Part shown: positions 19,767 to 29,704 of the stretch, piece by piece
Position numbering within the stretch: position 1 is the first letter of the stretch
Layout: the number at the start of each line of letters is the position of its first letter
Source: Medakamo hakoo
Lineage: Eukaryota > Chlorophyta > Trebouxiophyceae > Coccomyxaceae
Assembly: GCA_026636295.1 (NCBI GenBank)
Contig: CP089457.1
Coordinates: 739,001 to 803,000 of the forward strand
Length of the DNA: 64,000 nt
Direction: 5' to 3'
Notes under the pieces: model-generated
Seen by the model: only the letters and a program-made list of their open reading frames with translations
The model's database searches: none
What the model was told of the DNA's origin: nothing
Position numbers and translations under genes: made by a program

Positions 19767-20976
19767 ATGGCCGCGTCGCCCTCGCTCATGGGCACGACCC
19801 GGTCCCGCACGGACCGGTTCATGAAGTACCGGCGCGCGGCGCAGGGCGTGGCGGCAGGGCGGCCGGGCGGCGGCGGCGTGGGCACGGAGCAGGACCGGTG
19901 CGTTGTTTTTTTTTTTTTTGCTGGCGCGCGGCGCGCGGGGCGGTGCGCGCGCTGAAGGAGGTGCCTCTCACCGACGACCTCGCCGTCCCATCCATGGCAT
20001 CCCATCCATCCATCTCCCTCACGCACGCACGCCTCCCCCCACGCTGCACCGACCAAATAGCGGCGCCGCCCGCTTACTAGAAGCCGCCCTGGGCCACACG
20101 CCGTCCGACGTCGAAGCCGGCAACGGGGGCGGCCCGGGCACGCCCACCTCATCCTCCCGACCCCCGCCGGCCATCGTCGCGTTCCGGGACGCGGCCCGGT
20201 CCGACATGGCCGCCATCAAAGCCCGCATGGCTGAGTTGCAGGCTTTGCACGGTCGCGCGGCGTTGGTGTCGTTTGCCGAGACGCGCGCCGCCCAGGACGG
20301 CGTGGAAGTGGCGACAGCGGAAATCACGCGCCTGTTCCGCGCGGCCGAAGCCCGGCTCGCGTCATTCAATGGCGCGTCCACGTCCGCGCCGCTGCCGCCG
20401 TCGGACGCCAAGGTCCGGGATGCCGTCCGCCGCACGCTGGCGGGCGAGCTGCAGGCCCTGTCCCTCCAGTTCAGGCGCCAACAGAAGACATACCTGGAAA
20501 AGCTGCGCGCGTCCCGCGGCGGCCCGGGCGGCGCGTCCGCCGCCGGCGGCAAGCCCGCGTCGACAGCGGGCGCGTTCGCTCTGTTGGACGTCGACGGCGA
20601 CGACGACGACGACGGCCTGTCCGGCGGGCTGGGCGCCGCGCCGGTCGCTTTCACCCAGGCCCAGGCCAGCCGGGCCGGCGGCCTCGCCGCCCTGGCCGCG
20701 GAGCGCGACCGCGAGGTCGCGGCCGTCACCTCCTCCATCGCGGCCCTGGCCCAGATCATGAAGGACCTGTCGGCCCTGGTCATCGAGCAGGGCACCGTCC
20801 TGGACCGCATCGACTACAACCTGGAGGCGGCCGCCGTGTCGGTCGACACGGGCGTGCGCCAGCTGGTGCGGGCGGAGAAGGCGCAGCGCGCGGGCAGGCT
20901 GGTGTCGTGCATCCTGCTGCTGGCGTCGCTCGTCGTGTTCATGCTGCTGGTCATCGTGCTGCGGGCGGTGTTTTAA
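19767..20976 (+). CDS. Qa-SNARE, syntaxin-16/Tlg2/SYP4 type
   Basis: Exons 19767-19897 and 20061-20976 join to 348 residues. The short N-terminus (RSRTDRFMKYRRAAQG) resembles the Vps45-binding N-peptide of Tlg2/syntaxin 16. The SNARE helix starts near residue 262 and includes the diagnostic IEQGTVLDRIDYN with the central Gln and the LxxAxxxVDTGV register. The C-terminus is a single membrane anchor (about 325-346: CILLLASLVVFMLLVIVL). This family drives fusion of endosome-derived vesicles with the trans-Golgi network. A short acidic run (DGDDDDD) lies before the SNARE domain. Class assignment is firm, exact subfamily is inferred from the N-terminus and the DRIDYN motif. Confidence 0.9.
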
Positions 20977-21123
20977 AGGCACAAGGCACACGACACACAC
21001 AGAGGGCGGCGGGGTGTGGGGTGGTGCATACATGATGTTAGATTTTTTGTCCAGGAACGTTTTTTTTTTTCCTCCCTCCCCGTGTCCACATGCCACCCAC
21101 CCGCCCCCCCTTTTTTCCGTGTG

Positions 21124-21891
21124 TCACAGCCTCGCCTCCCCGCCGCCGACCCCGGGCAAGCCCGGCTCCGCCCGCGCCTCTTTCGCCAGGCCGGACACCG
21201 CCTTGAAGGCCGGGTGCGACGCCCCGCCGCACAACTGGAACAGCAGCTGCTCCGACGTGGCCGCGTGCGCGCCGGCCGCGAGGGCGCGGCCGATGCCGGT
21301 GGACCGGTCGGGTTCGGCCCGCTGGCTGGAAATGCCGTCGATGGCCAGGTGGACTTCGTGGCCGGCCGCCAGGGCGTCCAGCGCCGTTTGCAGCACGCAC
21401 ACGTGGGCTTCGATGCCCACGAGGATGATGTGGCGGCGCGCGGGCGCAAGCGCGCCGCCGCCGCCCCCGCCGCCGTGCTCGGACAGCCAGGCCTCGTACG
21501 ACGGCCACATGGAAAAGTCGGTTTTGGGCAGGACGGGCGTGCCCGGCGGCAGGTGCGCGCCCACCTCGCCCACCGTGCGCCCCAGGGCTTTGGGGTACTG
21601 TTCCGTGACAAAGACGGGGATGGCGAGCGCGCCCGCGCCCCGCACCAGGCGGGCCGCGGCGTCGGCGACGGCCGGGAAGCGCCAGATCACGTCGCGGAAC
21701 CGTTCCTGGACGTCGCACACGAACAGGGTGGAGGTTTCGGGCGTCAGCCGGCCGAGCGGGCGCGGCGGGGTGGGCGCCATGGTTGCTGCAGCCCGGGCGT
21801 GGGTCGGGCGGGCGGGGTGTGGCGCAGGCGGCTGTGCTCCAGCCGTGCGGGTCCACGCACAACGCGTCAGGGCGCGGGTGAATGCGGCCAT
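21124..21891 (-). CDS. Isochorismatase-family hydrolase (ISOC1/2-like)
   Basis: A single exon of 255 residues from the ATG at 21891 (an ATG at 21909 would add six). The cysteine-hydrolase triad is visible: Asp in FVCDVQERF, Lys in VLPKTDFSM and Cys in GIEAHVCVLQTALDAL. The block GHEVHLAIDGISSQ and the QLLFQL segment match the ISOC1/ISOC2 subgroup. Residues 1-40 are rich in Arg, Ala and Thr and look like an organelle (probably mitochondrial) presequence; an internal ATG at 21780 would remove it. The physiological substrate of this eukaryotic subgroup is not established. It is convergent with the syntaxin gene. Confidence 0.86.
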   Translation of the reverse strand: MAAFTRALTRCAWTRTAGAQPPAPHPARPTHARAAATMAPTPPRPLGRLTPETSTLFVCDVQERFRDVIWRFPAVADAAARLVRGAGALAIPVFVTEQYPKALGRTVGEVGAHLPPGTPVLPKTDFSMWPSYEAWLSEHGGGGGGGALAPARRHIILVGIEAHVCVLQTALDALAAGHEVHLAIDGISSQRAEPDRSTGIGRALAAGAHAATSEQLLFQLCGGASHPAFKAVSGLAKEARAEPGLPGVGGGEARL

Positions 21892-22112
21892 GCACGGCAC
21901 TCGCTGCACACAGGGCCCTGGGAGGTTGCGTGACCCGCGGGCGTGCGGGTGTGTGGCGCGCGCGGGCGGAAGAAGAATGCGCGTTTTTTTTTCGATGTGC
22001 GGACCCGACCGCCTCCCCGACCCGCGACACCATCACACTGTGTTCCCACCCCCAAAAAAATGGCCTCCCGCCTGGACTTAAACAACACAACACGCCAACA
22101 CATCTGCACCTT

Positions 22113-23570
22113 CTACCTCTCATCCACGGCCGCCCCGCGCGGCCGGTCCGCCCACAGCCGCCGCTTGGCGCCGCTGCTCCCACTCCCACTCCCACTGTCG
22201 TCCGACGACACGCGTTCTTTCGACAGGTCCATGAACCCGCCGTCCCTGCCCGCAAACAGGCGCCGCACGTTTTGGACGGTCAGCTCATCCAGCGCGCCGA
22301 CCTTCAAGTCCGCCTCAGACAGCGAGTACGCCGGGTGGCGGGCCGACACGACGGCCACCGCCGCCATGGACGCGTTGTGCGCGGCCGCGATGGTGGCCGG
22401 GTCGCCGCCAAAGGCCACGCACGCGGCGGGCGGGCGGCCGAGCTTGACGGCGGCCGCGAGGAGGGCTTGGGCCCGGGTTTCCGCGCCGTCTTCGGCCGCG
22501 ACGACGGCGACGGACGCGAAGGGAGCGCGCGCGGAGGCGCCGACCAGGCCAAACCGTTCCAGGAGCGCGCCGACGGTCGCCCGGTCGAGCTCCGAGACGA
22601 CGGCGACGGGGATGCGCGCGCGCGCCAGGGCGCCCCACCACTTGCCCACGCCATCCCGCGGGCGTTGCAGGGCCGCCACTTCTTCCAGGTACGCGGCCGC
22701 GACGTGCGCGGCCAGGGCGCGCGCCTCGCCCCAGTCGCGCGTCCAGTGCAGCAAGTCGGTGATGGCCCGCTCGGGGCGGACGGCCAGCAGTGCTGGGCGG
22801 GTGGCGATGGGCGGGGGCGGCCGGCCTGCGGCTGCTGCGACGCGCGCCCAGGCGGCGGACGCCGCGCCCTCCGTGTCCGCGAGCACGCCCTCAAAGACAA
22901 AGGCCGCGCCGTGCGCTTCGTCCGGCCGCAGGGCGATGCGGTGGCGGGCGGCGCCGGCCGGCGCGAGCCTGTCGTTGAGGGTGTCGACGTCCAGGTGCGT
23001 GGGTTCCAGGGTGGCGCCGTCGGATGACGGGCGGAAGTGGGTGAAGCCCTGTGAGGGGATGGGAGCCGATTCAGGGAGGGGTGGGTCGGGGGGTGCGGGA
23101 GCGCCAGCGGGGATGCCACGGCCGCGAAAAAAAACCCCTCTTGCTCTCCGGGGGCGTGGGCAGCGTTTCCACGCGCCGCCACCCCTCGCCTCACACACGC
23201 ATCAACTGACCTCTCCATAATCAGCGCCAATCTTCAGGCCGGCGCCGGCGGCGCCGGCCAAAGCCCGGCGCGCGGCAGCCGCGTCGGCGCCAGCGCCTGC
23301 GTCGCTGCCCGACGTGGAAGCGGTGTCACCACCGTCGCCCTCAAACTCGTCTTCGTCATCGTCACCGCTGCGGCTGTCGCCGCCGTAGAAAGGGTGGGGG
23401 TTGGCGGCGTGCGATGGCGGGAGGAGGAGGCGAGCGCGAGGCGCATGCCGGTGCACGAGGGCACGGCGGGGCAAGGCCGCTGGGGCCCGCGCCACCCCAC
23501 CCAGCCGCTGGACGTGTGGTGGAGGGGCAGGCGGCCGCGCCGACGCGCGCACCTGCGTGGCGGCGGCCAT
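22113..23570 (-). CDS. HAD-superfamily protein, plant chloroplast PYRP2-like, with degenerate motif I
   Basis: Exons 23570-23211 and 23048-22113 (phase 0) give 431 residues. The N-terminus is Arg/Pro/Ala rich (transit-like), followed by an acidic linker. The HAD cap and core resemble the plant plastid phosphatases linked to riboflavin synthesis: ITDLLHWTRDWGEA, IPVAVVSELDR, AAACVAFGG-like motif region (ACVAFGGDPATIAAAHNASM) and RHPAYSLSEADLKVGALDEL. Motif I reads AFVFEGVLADTE, so the usual DxD is V-F-E and the nucleophile Asp is missing. It may therefore be non-catalytic or use another mechanism. An upstream ATG at 23747 would overlap the start of the divergent gene, so I prefer 23570. Confidence 0.75.
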
Positions 23571-23745
23571 CGGCGTGGGCAGGCGGCGCTCCCTTCCTCT
23601 TTCCCGCAATAATAAAAAGGACAATTGTGGAGCAGAGGCGTCGGGGTTGAGCAGACCGCTCGCCCTCTCACTCCATCCATCCCACCCACCGCGCGCCTGA
23701 CTGGCGGACGCACCACCACCGCCACCACAACACACAACACCAACC

Positions 23746-26700
23746 ATGCGCGTCGCCGCCCTGGCGGCGACCGCGCTGCTGGTCCTGGCGCCGGCCGCGG
23801 CGCAGGTGCGAGGGGGGCCGAACTTTCTTTAGCCTGGATGGCGCGCACGACAGCTGCGCGCAGAACGAGCGGCTCTTTCTTCAGCGTCCCTCCTACGCCG
23901 CCTCCCCCTCACCCCTCCCCACACCGCCACACCACAGGCCCAACGCATCAAGGCCGAGGCGTCCAAGGCGTCGGCCGACCTGAAATATGTCAAGGTGCGT
24001 GTGGTGTCAGGCGTCCGTTTATGAAAAAATGCGCGCGCACGCGCGCTCCATCTGCGACGTGACACAGCGGTCGTTTGCGGCGCCGCCGCGGCCGTACCTG
24101 CCTTCCTTTTGCTCACGCCTCCGCATCCAACTGTTTTCATTGTTAATGCCACCTCTCAGGACGTCGAGGCCAAGCTGGAAGAGGCCATCAACGAAAAGGT
24201 GAGGGGCGTGAAGGCGAACGCAGAAATGCGACGCACCAACGCGACACTGGAAGGAAAAACGAGAGCAACGAACGCTGCGTCGCTCCAACGACGTGCCACG
24301 CCTGCCAGAGCGGCGCCCTGCCTGGCGGAGTGCTCGTGGTGCTGGCAGGTGGCCCAGTCGCGCGTGCAGCCGGCGTTGAATGGCCCGGCCGAGCTACCGG
24401 AGTTTCGAAACACGCGCGCGCGGCAGCAGCTTGAGCGCGCGGTCGGCGTTTCCTTTGCATCGACGCGGAAGTGGGATGGATGATGGTTGGCTCCCACGCC
24501 GCCCGCACGCGGTTCTTACAATGAACGCGGCCGCCGTTCACTCTCCCTGACACGCGCTGCGCGCGTGAAAGCTGGCCGGGACGGCGAAAATGAAAGCCCT
24601 CAACGACCCTCTCCACCCCCGCACACCACACACACACCACAACCAGAAAAACCTCGTCCGGGCCGCATTGGCGGGCCCCTGCGACCCCGGTTACTTCTTG
24701 CCGGACGAGCTGAAGGAGCCGTGCGAGGTGTGCGGCGTGGATTTCTACTGTCCTGGCGGCAAGGCGAACAAGCGCGTTGCGGTGCGTTTGGGGTGGCATG
24801 ATGACATGGGGCGGGGCGGGTTGGCTCCCCACCCAGGTGGCACGCACCCGCCGCTCTCACCCGCTCTCACCCTCGCCCCGCCTCAACAGTGCCCGGTCGG
24901 CTTCACGACGGCCGGCGTGCAAACCGCGTCGACCGTGGACCAGTGCATCATCACCTGCCCGGCCGGGACGTGAGTTTTATTTTTTTTGGCGGTTTGTTTT
25001 TCCTTCACCACTGTCCAGCCGCGCGCGGGCACACACCACCACGCTCCCCCCACTCCCTCCCTCCCCACAGGTACGCCGTCGTCAACGCGGGCGCCGACGC
25101 GCTTTGCCTGTCCTGCGGCCCGGGCTTCTACTGCGGCGGCGGCGCCCAGGTCGACGAGGAGCGCCTGTCCTGCAAGATTGGGTACACGACGGTCGTCAAT
25201 GACGCGACGGGCGAGAAGGATTGCATCATCGCCTGCGAGCCGGGCACGTATGCGCAGGACAAGTATGGGCCGTGCATTCCTTGCGGGGTGCGTGGGATGT
25301 TTTTCAGGGTTGGGCGGGGTGGGTGGGTGGGTGGGTGGGGGTGGGGGTGGGGGTGGGGATGGAAGGGGAAGGTTTCCTCTTTCGGACCTTTGGGCCTGGG
25401 GATGGTCGGAGTGGGGCGCTGGGGCGGCCGGGGTCCGTTGAATTCACACAACCTCCCCGCCCTTCCCAAAAACAGTACGACAACGTCTGCTCCGGCGGTC
25501 CGCAACCCATCCCGGTCATCTCACCCTGCCCGACCGACACGCCGTTCACGGAGACGACGGCCAGCGGGTCGCCGGTATGTTTCTGTTGTGTCCTGTGCCT
25601 CAGAGAGCTCTCTATAGGGGAGGCGGTGGCGCCTTTATTCCGTCCATGGCAGCCGCCCTCCCTCACACGCCCTGTCCCGCCCGCACCCTCCCCCCCCCCC
25701 CCCCAACACCCAGGGCGACTGCGTCGGCTGCCCGGAGAACACCTCCCTCCGCAACGGCACGTGCGTGCCCTTCTGCGCGCCCGGCTTTGTCCTGCCCGAC
25801 CCGACCGCGCTCGCCTGCGTCGAGTGCGGGGTGGGCTACTACTGCCCGGGCGGGGTGGAGGGGTCGACCAACCGGACGGCCTGCCCGCCCGAGACGACGA
25901 CGCTGACGCCGACGGCCTCCTCCGAAGTCGGCTGCGTCCCGGCCTGCGACCCGGGCTTCTACGTGTCGCTGGGCGGCTCGCCGCCCTGCATGCCGTGCCC
26001 CATCAGTTCGTACTGCCCGGGCGGGCCCCAGGACGAGGAGGGCAACATCGCGGCGTGCACGCCCCCGTCCTTCACGACGGCCACTGGCGCGTCCATGCCC
26101 GGCCAGTGCCAGACGTGCGCGGTGGGCACGCCGCCGACCTGCAGGGTGACGGAGTGCGACCCTGGTGCGTGCATGGAGATGGGTTGTTGTGTTTTTTTTT
26201 TTTTTTATGGAGGCGCACCTGGCCTCTCCATGAAAAAAAGAAGAAAAGGGGACCGCGCCCTCTCTCACCCGCGCACCCCCTCCCCTCCCCTCAACACCCC
26301 AGGCTACTACGCGTCCACCCCGACCGGCAACTGCCAGCCGTGCCAGGTCGGCTTCACCTGCCCTGGCGGCCCGCAGGAGACGCCGCAGCGGTCGCCCTGC
26401 CCTAACTCGCTCACCACCACCACTGAGACGGCGTCCTCGTCGACGGAGTGCGTGCGTGAATGCCAGCCGGGCTACTACGCGCCGACGCCGACTTCGGCAT
26501 GCCAGGCCTGTGGCACGGGCAAGTGCGTGCTCTTTGTTTTTTTTTCGATGGGCGGTGGTTGGCACGCACGTCGCGTGCGTCGCGCTGGTGGAAAAAAAAA
26601 ACTCACGCCCCTCCCTCCTCCTCCTTTCTCAACACACACCACCCTAGCTACTGCCCGGGCGGCATCCAGGACGTGCCCAAAAAAGATCCGTGCCCGACCG

Positions 26701-29095
26701 GGTTCACGACGCTGAACACGACGTCGAGCCTGCAGGCGCAGGTGAGGGTGGGGGGTGGCAGTGGGCAGCGGCTGGCAGCGCGCACAAACGCCTCCATCCA
26801 TCCATCAACCTTCACGCCCCCGCCTCCCCTCCCTTCCTCACCAGTGCGTCATCGTGTGCGACCCGGGCTACTACGCGGCGAGCCCGCAACCCGGCCCGTG
26901 CGTGGAGTGCGGCATCGGCGCGTGGTAAGTTTTGGTTTTTGAGGGGGGGTGGCTTCGCGGCGCTGGCGCTGTTTTTTTTTTTTTTCCTCGAGCGCACCTG
27001 AGGAGGGCGCTCACACCCGACCCGCTTCCCCTCCACCCGCTCCACAGGTGTCCGGGCGGCCCGCAAGACACGGCCAAGCGCACGGAATGCACGGGCGGCA
27101 ACTCCACGACGACGACGACCGCGTCCAGCCCGACCCAGTGCGTCGGCTATGTGTGCGAGGCCGGCACGCTGCCCCTGGTCGACCCGCCGGCCAACCAGAC
27201 CGACTGCGGCGTCGTCCAGTGCGAGCCGTGCGGGGCGGACAACCCGACCGTCTACTACACGGGCAAGCTGGCCGTGTACAGCGTCGCCTCGTACCAAAAC
27301 TCGAGCACGGCCGACCCGACCGCGCCGGGTGACTCCCAGCTGCTGTGCTCGCTGGACCGGACGGACCCGCTGCTGTGCTCGCAGGCGTCGCCGTCTGCGA
27401 ATGACGCGTGCACGACCAATGACATTGCCGTGGATGGGGCGGGTGAGTTGACAGAGAAAGGGCACGCACGGCGTGGCCTGCGCGCGCCCCCGCTCGCTCC
27501 CCTCCACCACCACCACCACCCAACCTCACGCCCCCGCGTGCCGCTCCCCTCCCCTCTCCCCTTCGCCGCCAGGCAACCTGTACGTCCTGGGCCGCACGGG
27601 CGGCTCCTACTCCACGTCCGGCTGGATCATCCGCATCCCCGCCGGCCAGGCCGCCGGCGCGCCGTGCGCGTACGAGCTCATCCAGACGGGCATCGTCCCC
27701 ATGGCGGGGCTGGGCGCCGCGCCCAACTCCAACCTGCTGTACGCCGTCGGCGACAACTCCGTGCTGACGCTGGAGATCCAGCCGGACGGGTCGCTGGTGA
27801 ACAAGGGCTCCCTGGCCGTCGACGGCTTCACGGGGGCGGGCGACGTGACGGCCGGGCCCAACGGCGACGGTGAGTTTTTTGGTCCTCAGCCGCCCGCCGT
27901 CACCTCCTTTTCCGCCGCGCGCCCGCCCGCCCGTCTCAGGCACGGCCGCACCCTTCCTCCCTCCCTCCCTCCCTCCCTCCGCGCCGGCCCACCCACATCA
28001 CCCACGCCCGCGCACCGGCCTGGCCGCGGGGCCCGGCTGGGTCGAACCCAACGCCGTGTTTTTGGAACATTTCTGACCACCCCAAAAAACACACACGCGC
28101 CCCCCTCCACCAGTCTACGTCATTTCCGCGTCCGGCAAGGAGGCCTACACGGTCTCGGTCGACCCGACGACCTACATCCCGCAAGGCATCGCCGGCCCGA
28201 TCGCCCAAACAAACTCGACGTACCCGGCCGCCTTCTGCACGACGTCCGGCCCCGTGGGCGCGGCGTCCTTTGGTCCGTTTGGCCAGGTCGCCGACTTCAG
28301 CGGCGGCGCGTTTGACCCGGTCGGCGTGTCGGGCCAGCTGACGTCGTACGGCCTGTCCGGCGCGGCGGTCGCGCCGGTGTGCAGCTCGGTGCGCGCCTGC
28401 CCGGATGGCGAGGTGCCCTGCGCCGGCGGCTGCCTCCCCGTGGCGTCCGACAACCTCAACTGCGGCGGGTGCGGCATCGTGTGCCCGGCCTCGTCCACCT
28501 GCATCAACGCCCAGTGCGTGTGCACCGGCGCCGACGGCAACCCCGTCGCGCCGGCCGTCCCCGCCGAGTGCGACGTCAAGTACAAGGGCGAGGAAGCCGT
28601 GACGACGTACGAGTACTTGCTGTCGGCAGGCCAGGTGAGGAGAGGAGAGGAAGGGGGGGGGGGGGCGTGCCGCGCGCGAGGCCCGCTTTGCTGCTCTGAC
28701 TCACAGCGACCACCACCACCCAGTTCGTCACCGCCACCTACGATTCCAAAGAGATCCCCGACCGCTACGTCTTCCGCGCGGGCTCGCCGTGCGGTCCGAT
28801 CATTTACGACACAGGCTTCACGGGCGAGTGGGGCCGCGGGTGCCGCGCGTCCGCGCCCTGCTGCAACGCCACCAAGTACTCCGACGGCGGCCCTGGCTGC
28901 CTGGGCAACGACTCGGTCGGCGGCCCGTACTGCCCGCCCTCGTTCGACGGCGTGTCTCCGGCCGCGCCGCCCGGCGGGCCGGGCGTCGGCGACACGCCCC
29001 CCATCCAGCTGCCGGTCGGCGGCAACGGCAAGCTCTACGCGACCGCGTACGGCGTGTGCGGCGGCACCCTCAACCGCCTGACGCTCAACTGCTGA
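23746..29095 (+). CDS. Large secreted cysteine-rich protein with GCC2/GCC3 (ephrin-receptor-like) repeats
   Basis: Fifteen exons join without a frame break: 23746-23805, 23938-23994, 24160-24198, 24647-24781, 24890-24969, 25071-25287, 25476-25574, 25714-26164, 26303-26522, 26648-26741, 26845-26924, 27048-27442, 27573-27869, 28114-28634, 28724-29095, giving 1038 residues. A signal peptide (MRVAALAATALLVLAPAAA) is followed by a short charged helix and then about seven Cys-rich units of the form C-x-PG-Y/F-Y, C-x2-C, YCPGG, CP-x-GFTT, as in GCC2/GCC3 domains. From 27573 the style changes to a beta-rich region with NSNLLYAVGDN, then a Stig1-like knot (CxGGCLP, NCGGCGIVCP). There is no membrane anchor. 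Probably a cell-wall or surface protein; function unknown. Confidence 0.82.
24199..24646 (+). other. Long third intron of the cysteine-rich gene
   Basis: 448 bases with a GTGAGG donor and CAG acceptor. Several purine-rich patches are present but I see no exon needed to keep the frame, and nothing else. Confidence 0.6.
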
Positions 29096-29334
29096 GGCAG
29101 CAGGTGAGCGCGGCTTTTTCTCTTCGAAGCTTGAAAAACAGCCCGCCCGGGGTTGTGGACCCCAAAACAATGAAGTGACAGCGGGCGTGGCCTTCTTTCG
29201 TCTCTCTCTCCCCTCTACGTATCTTTTTCTGCCTCGCGTGACGTGGGCTTGGGCTTGGGAAGGTGTCCTCGCGCGCGCGCGCGCGGATGCCTCGAAAGCC
29301 CAAACCCGTTGAGCGTGTGAATGGCCGGGTCCCG

Positions 29335-29339
29335 TGTAA
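29335..29339 (+). promoter_or_regulatory. Possible TGTAA poly(A) signal of the cysteine-rich gene
   Basis: TGTAA lies 240 bases after the stop codon. Another TGTAA follows at 29555 inside the inverted repeat, so the real 3' end is ambiguous. Confidence 0.4.
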
Positions 29340-29370
29340 AACAGACCGTGGCAGGGGTGCGGGCGCTCAG

Positions 29371-29402
29371 GTGAGCGCGCGCGCGCGCGCGCGCGCGCGC
29401 GG
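29371..29402. repeat. (GC)n dinucleotide run
   Basis: About 30 bases of alternating GC, in the gene-free stretch before the PKG gene. Alternating GC tracts can adopt Z-DNA. Confidence 0.85.
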
Positions 29403-29550
29403 CTGCGCGCCCTCTCCCACTTTCCAGGGAGGGCGCGCGCGCCTTGCCACGCCCGGGCTGTGGCGTTGTCCAATTGAAAAAAAAACAAGGGGTCAACAGC
29501 GCTTCCCGGCCATCCCTCTGTGGAGGGCCGCTGGCGCGCTGGCCCGCCAT

Positions 29551-29574
29551 TTCCTGTAAAAGTTTTTACAGGAA
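29551..29574. repeat. 24-bp near-palindrome with TGTAA on both strands
   Basis: Arms 29551-29561 (TTCCTGTAAAA) and 29564-29574 (its exact reverse complement) are separated by two bases. The arms carry TGTAA on each strand. A run of As follows directly on the plus strand. Confidence 0.9.
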
Positions 29575-29592
29575 GTGAAAAAAAAAAAAACA

Positions 29593-29626
29593 GGGGGCCG
29601 CGGCCCGCGTGTAGGTCGCGGCCCCC
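29593..29626. repeat. Strong GC-rich inverted repeat (10-bp perfect arms)
   Basis: GGGGGCCGCG at 29593-29602 and CGCGGCCCCC at 29617-29626 form perfect arms around a 14-base loop. It lies 18 bases after the previous near-palindrome, about 80 bases upstream of the PKG start. Confidence 0.9.
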
Positions 29627-29704
29627 CTCTCCCATCACTCGTCATTTGCCTTTTGACCGTCGTCGCCGCACTCGTCGTCCCCCTCCCACCAGGCCCCCGC
29701 TTCC

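Larger units (their letters stand above)
29096..29704. other. Gene-free stretch between the cysteine-rich gene and the PKG gene
   Basis: 609 bases. It holds a TGTAA at 29335-29339, a GC dinucleotide run at about 29371-29402, an inverted repeat at 29551-29574 and a second one at 29593-29626. I see no coding potential that resembles the neighbours. Confidence 0.6.

Noticed and set aside
23746-29095. Possibility of several separate small genes instead of one cysteine-rich gene
   Set aside because: Every exon joins the next in phase, often through a split codon that restores conserved CxxGYY residues, so one gene is the simpler model.
29371-29640. Possible mobile element around the GC run and inverted repeats
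   Set aside because: No target-site duplication, transposase or LTR-like ends could be seen; I kept only the repeats themselves.
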